DNA from: Mesorhizobium sp. Root157
Lineage (GTDB): Bacteria; Pseudomonadota; Alphaproteobacteria; Rhizobiales; Rhizobiaceae
Length of the DNA stretch: 64,000 bases
Direction of reading: 5' to 3'
Assembly (NCBI RefSeq): GCF_001427385.1
Contig: NZ_LMGJ01000035.1
Coordinates: 118,273 to 182,272 of the forward strand
This document shows, piece by piece, positions 62,635 through 64,000 of this stretch (the first letter of the stretch is position 1; each line of letters opens with the position of its first letter). The notes below the pieces were generated by a model. It had not been told where the DNA came from. It ran no database searches and saw only the letters and a list, made by a program, of their open reading frames with translations. Made by a program: the position numbers and the translations under genes.

Positions 62635-64000
62635 ACCGGTATCTGCTGCCTGTGGGCGCAAGTCAGGCGTGAGCAGGGCAGGCAGGATGGGCCGACTTCG
62701 ACCGGCTTGCCGCCAAGATCGACGCCGTCGCCATAGACGGTTCGGTCGGCGTGAACGACGTCGCAGGCCAGCATGATGGAAAACACCAGCGGCTTTTCGC
62801 GAAAGCTGGCGGCATGCTTGGAGACGGCCTTGGCGACCAAAAGGAAACGGCCGCCACCTGGAAATATCGATAGCTGCCGTTCCACGCCCCCGGTCGAGAA
62901 GGCATCGTAGATCGGCCACAAAAGGCACCCGTGGCCGAAACCAGGTATGGTCAGGCCGGGAAGGGGAAAGCGCTTGGTGAGGCGTCCGGAGCGGTCGGCG
63001 CGCAGGAAGCCGAAGGGCACGCCCTCGCGGCCCTTGCGGCGCAGCGTCACCAGGCGGTGCGCGGCTTGCTCGAAGCTGACGCCGGCAAGGCTGCTCAAGA
63101 GTTCGACGTCGTAGCGCCTTTCCTCGGCCATCGAGAGGAAGGCGTCATAGGGCATCATGATTGCGCCGGCGACATAGGAGGAGAGCGCGCGGCGGGCGAG
63201 AGTTTTCGCTTCGGCGGTCGAAAGGGTGAGATGCCCGGTCGCCTCGTCGAGGCTGGCGGCGGCGGCATGAGTGGCATAGGCGCGCAGCATCCAAAACAGA
63301 CGCGCCGGGCGCGACATGGTTTCGGGAAAGCGCAGCAACGCCTCTTCGCCTGTGTCAGTCGGCGACGCCGAAGGTTCGCCGATACGGCAGGCGACGCCGA
63401 AACGCTTCTCCAGCGCCTCGGCGACGGCTGCTTCCTCGGTCTCGGCACCGCCCAGTTCGCGGCGCAGCTCGTCGGCAACATGCTCGAGTTTCGGGAAATG
63501 GTTCTTGTTCAAGAAGATGGCTTCGTCGACCTCCCGGATTGGCGAGAGCGGCCTCTGCCGGGCGGCGGTCTGGTCGAAATAGGCCACGAGGCTCTGGGTG
63601 GTGGGGACCAACTCCCGGGCTTGCGAATTGATGGTGGCGACGAAGCGGGCGCGCTCGGCCTCGGTCAGGTCGGGGATGTCGGCGAGGATTTCGGCGCCCG
63701 ATTTGATGCCAGCGATGCGGTTGAGAATCTCATGCAGGAGTTGCGACAGCAGTGGGTCGGACTTCAGCCGGTGCTGGAGCACCTCGATTTCCATGGTGGC
63801 GTCGTCATAGGCACGGTGGAGTCGGGCCAGCGCCACTCCGGCTTCCGGAAACCGGGCGACGAGATCGCGGATCGCCGCGGCGTCGATGTCGATACCGGCC
63901 ATGAGCGGCTCGGCCATCAGGTCGCCGACGGCGGCGATGGTGCGCGCCTCGCTCTCGCCCGAAAGATGCTCCAGGTCGATGCCGAGGCGTTCGCCGATAC
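62631..64000 (-). CDS. ScfR-type short-chain fatty acyl-CoA regulator (partial)
   Basis: At least 456 residues; the 5' end is beyond the window. The visible N-terminus IGERLGIDLEHLSGESEART continues an XRE-type regulator; the ImmA/IrrE-like part (YDVELLSSLAGVSFEQAAHR) follows, then the ScfR C-terminal domain ending with Cys-rich VGPSCLPCSRLTCAHRQQ. Members such as RamB or PrpC-type regulators control short-chain acyl-CoA (acetate or propionate) use. It converges on, and overlaps by four bases, the symporter-kinase gene. Confidence 0.88.
   Translation of the reverse strand, partial: IGERLGIDLEHLSGESEARTIAAVGDLMAEPLMAGIDIDAAAIRDLVARFPEAGVALARLHRAYDDATMEIEVLQHRLKSDPLLSQLLHEILNRIAGIKSGAEILADIPDLTEAERARFVATINSQARELVPTTQSLVAYFDQTAARQRPLSPIREVDEAIFLNKNHFPKLEHVADELRRELGGAETEEAAVAEALEKRFGVACRIGEPSASPTDTGEEALLRFPETMSRPARLFWMLRAYATHAAAASLDEATGHLTLSTAEAKTLARRALSSYVAGAIMMPYDAFLSMAEERRYDVELLSSLAGVSFEQAAHRLVTLRRKGREGVPFGFLRADRSGRLTKRFPLPGLTIPGFGHGCLLWPIYDAFSTGGVERQLSIFPGGGRFLLVAKAVSKHAASFREKPLVFSIMLACDVVHADRTVYGDGVDLGGKPVEVGPSCLPCSRLTCAHRQQIPV

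Overview
This window is a high-GC, gene-dense stretch of bacterial chromosome from an alphaproteobacterium. The order Hyphomicrobiales is the best fit, most likely a Mesorhizobium-like member of the Phyllobacteriaceae. Support comes from a circularly permuted two-piece tmRNA with the tag ANDNYAEARLAA, an sspB-DUF4169-ribbon-helix-helix operon, a BA14K-type lectin-like protein, an ScfR-type regulator, an attenuated ilvIH operon and two families of palindromic intergenic repeats. The genus is an inference. I see no phage, plasmid, CRISPR or insertion-sequence genes.

Layout. 0.5-9.6 kb: azlCD amino acid exporter, aminopeptidase P, prmA and an SCO1 copper chaperone on the minus strand, a CreA-like protein, a hexapeptide acyltransferase, a small Gly/Asn-rich secreted protein, an outer-membrane barrel and a low-affinity iron permease-like protein. 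9.7-19.5 kb: a UvrD/PcrA helicase with an in-frame palindrome-rich insert, a thioesterase, a GlcD-type flavoprotein and a giant AsmA-family protein. 19.5-23.5 kb: sspB operon, a P-loop ATPase, two-piece tmRNA, DUF2853 and thyA. 23.5-27.9 kb: a molybdate block (a lone Mop protein divergent from modABC, a Mop-less ModE) followed by convergent cobF. 28-37 kb: DUF4424, folA, hflK-hflC-DUF2065, htrA, serB-GNAT, miaA and a diguanylate cyclase. 37-45.4 kb: HerA-like ATPase, ilv leader/attenuator, ilvI-ilvH, LysE exporter, cobalt-type nitrile hydratase (alpha, beta, activator) and a RecD-like helicase. 45.4-58.6 kb: pdxJ, kup, a TetR regulator ahead of ilvC, PilZ, BA14K, an EEP-family nuclease/phosphatase, a NUDIX hydrolase, a MacAB-like efflux system and PhzF. 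58.7-64 kb: tRNA-Lys(CTT), then a single-domain response regulator, a small two-helix membrane protein and a hybrid sodium:solute-symporter/histidine kinase, convergent with an ScfR-type short-chain fatty acyl-CoA regulator cut by the window end.

How it fits together. Most genes are housekeeping: branched-chain amino acid synthesis (ilvIH, ilvC), folate/thymidylate (folA, thyA), membrane proteolysis (hflKC, htrA), and ribosome rescue plus tag delivery (tmRNA, sspB). The accessory parts are nitrile hydratase, molybdate uptake, the efflux pump and the symporter-kinase sensory module. The most rewarding signals are the two repeat families (one lies between convergent genes in all three copies), the coding palindromic insert in the helicase, the near-leaderless ilv leader peptide with its attenuator, the split ModE arrangement, and the three-gene symporter-kinase module.
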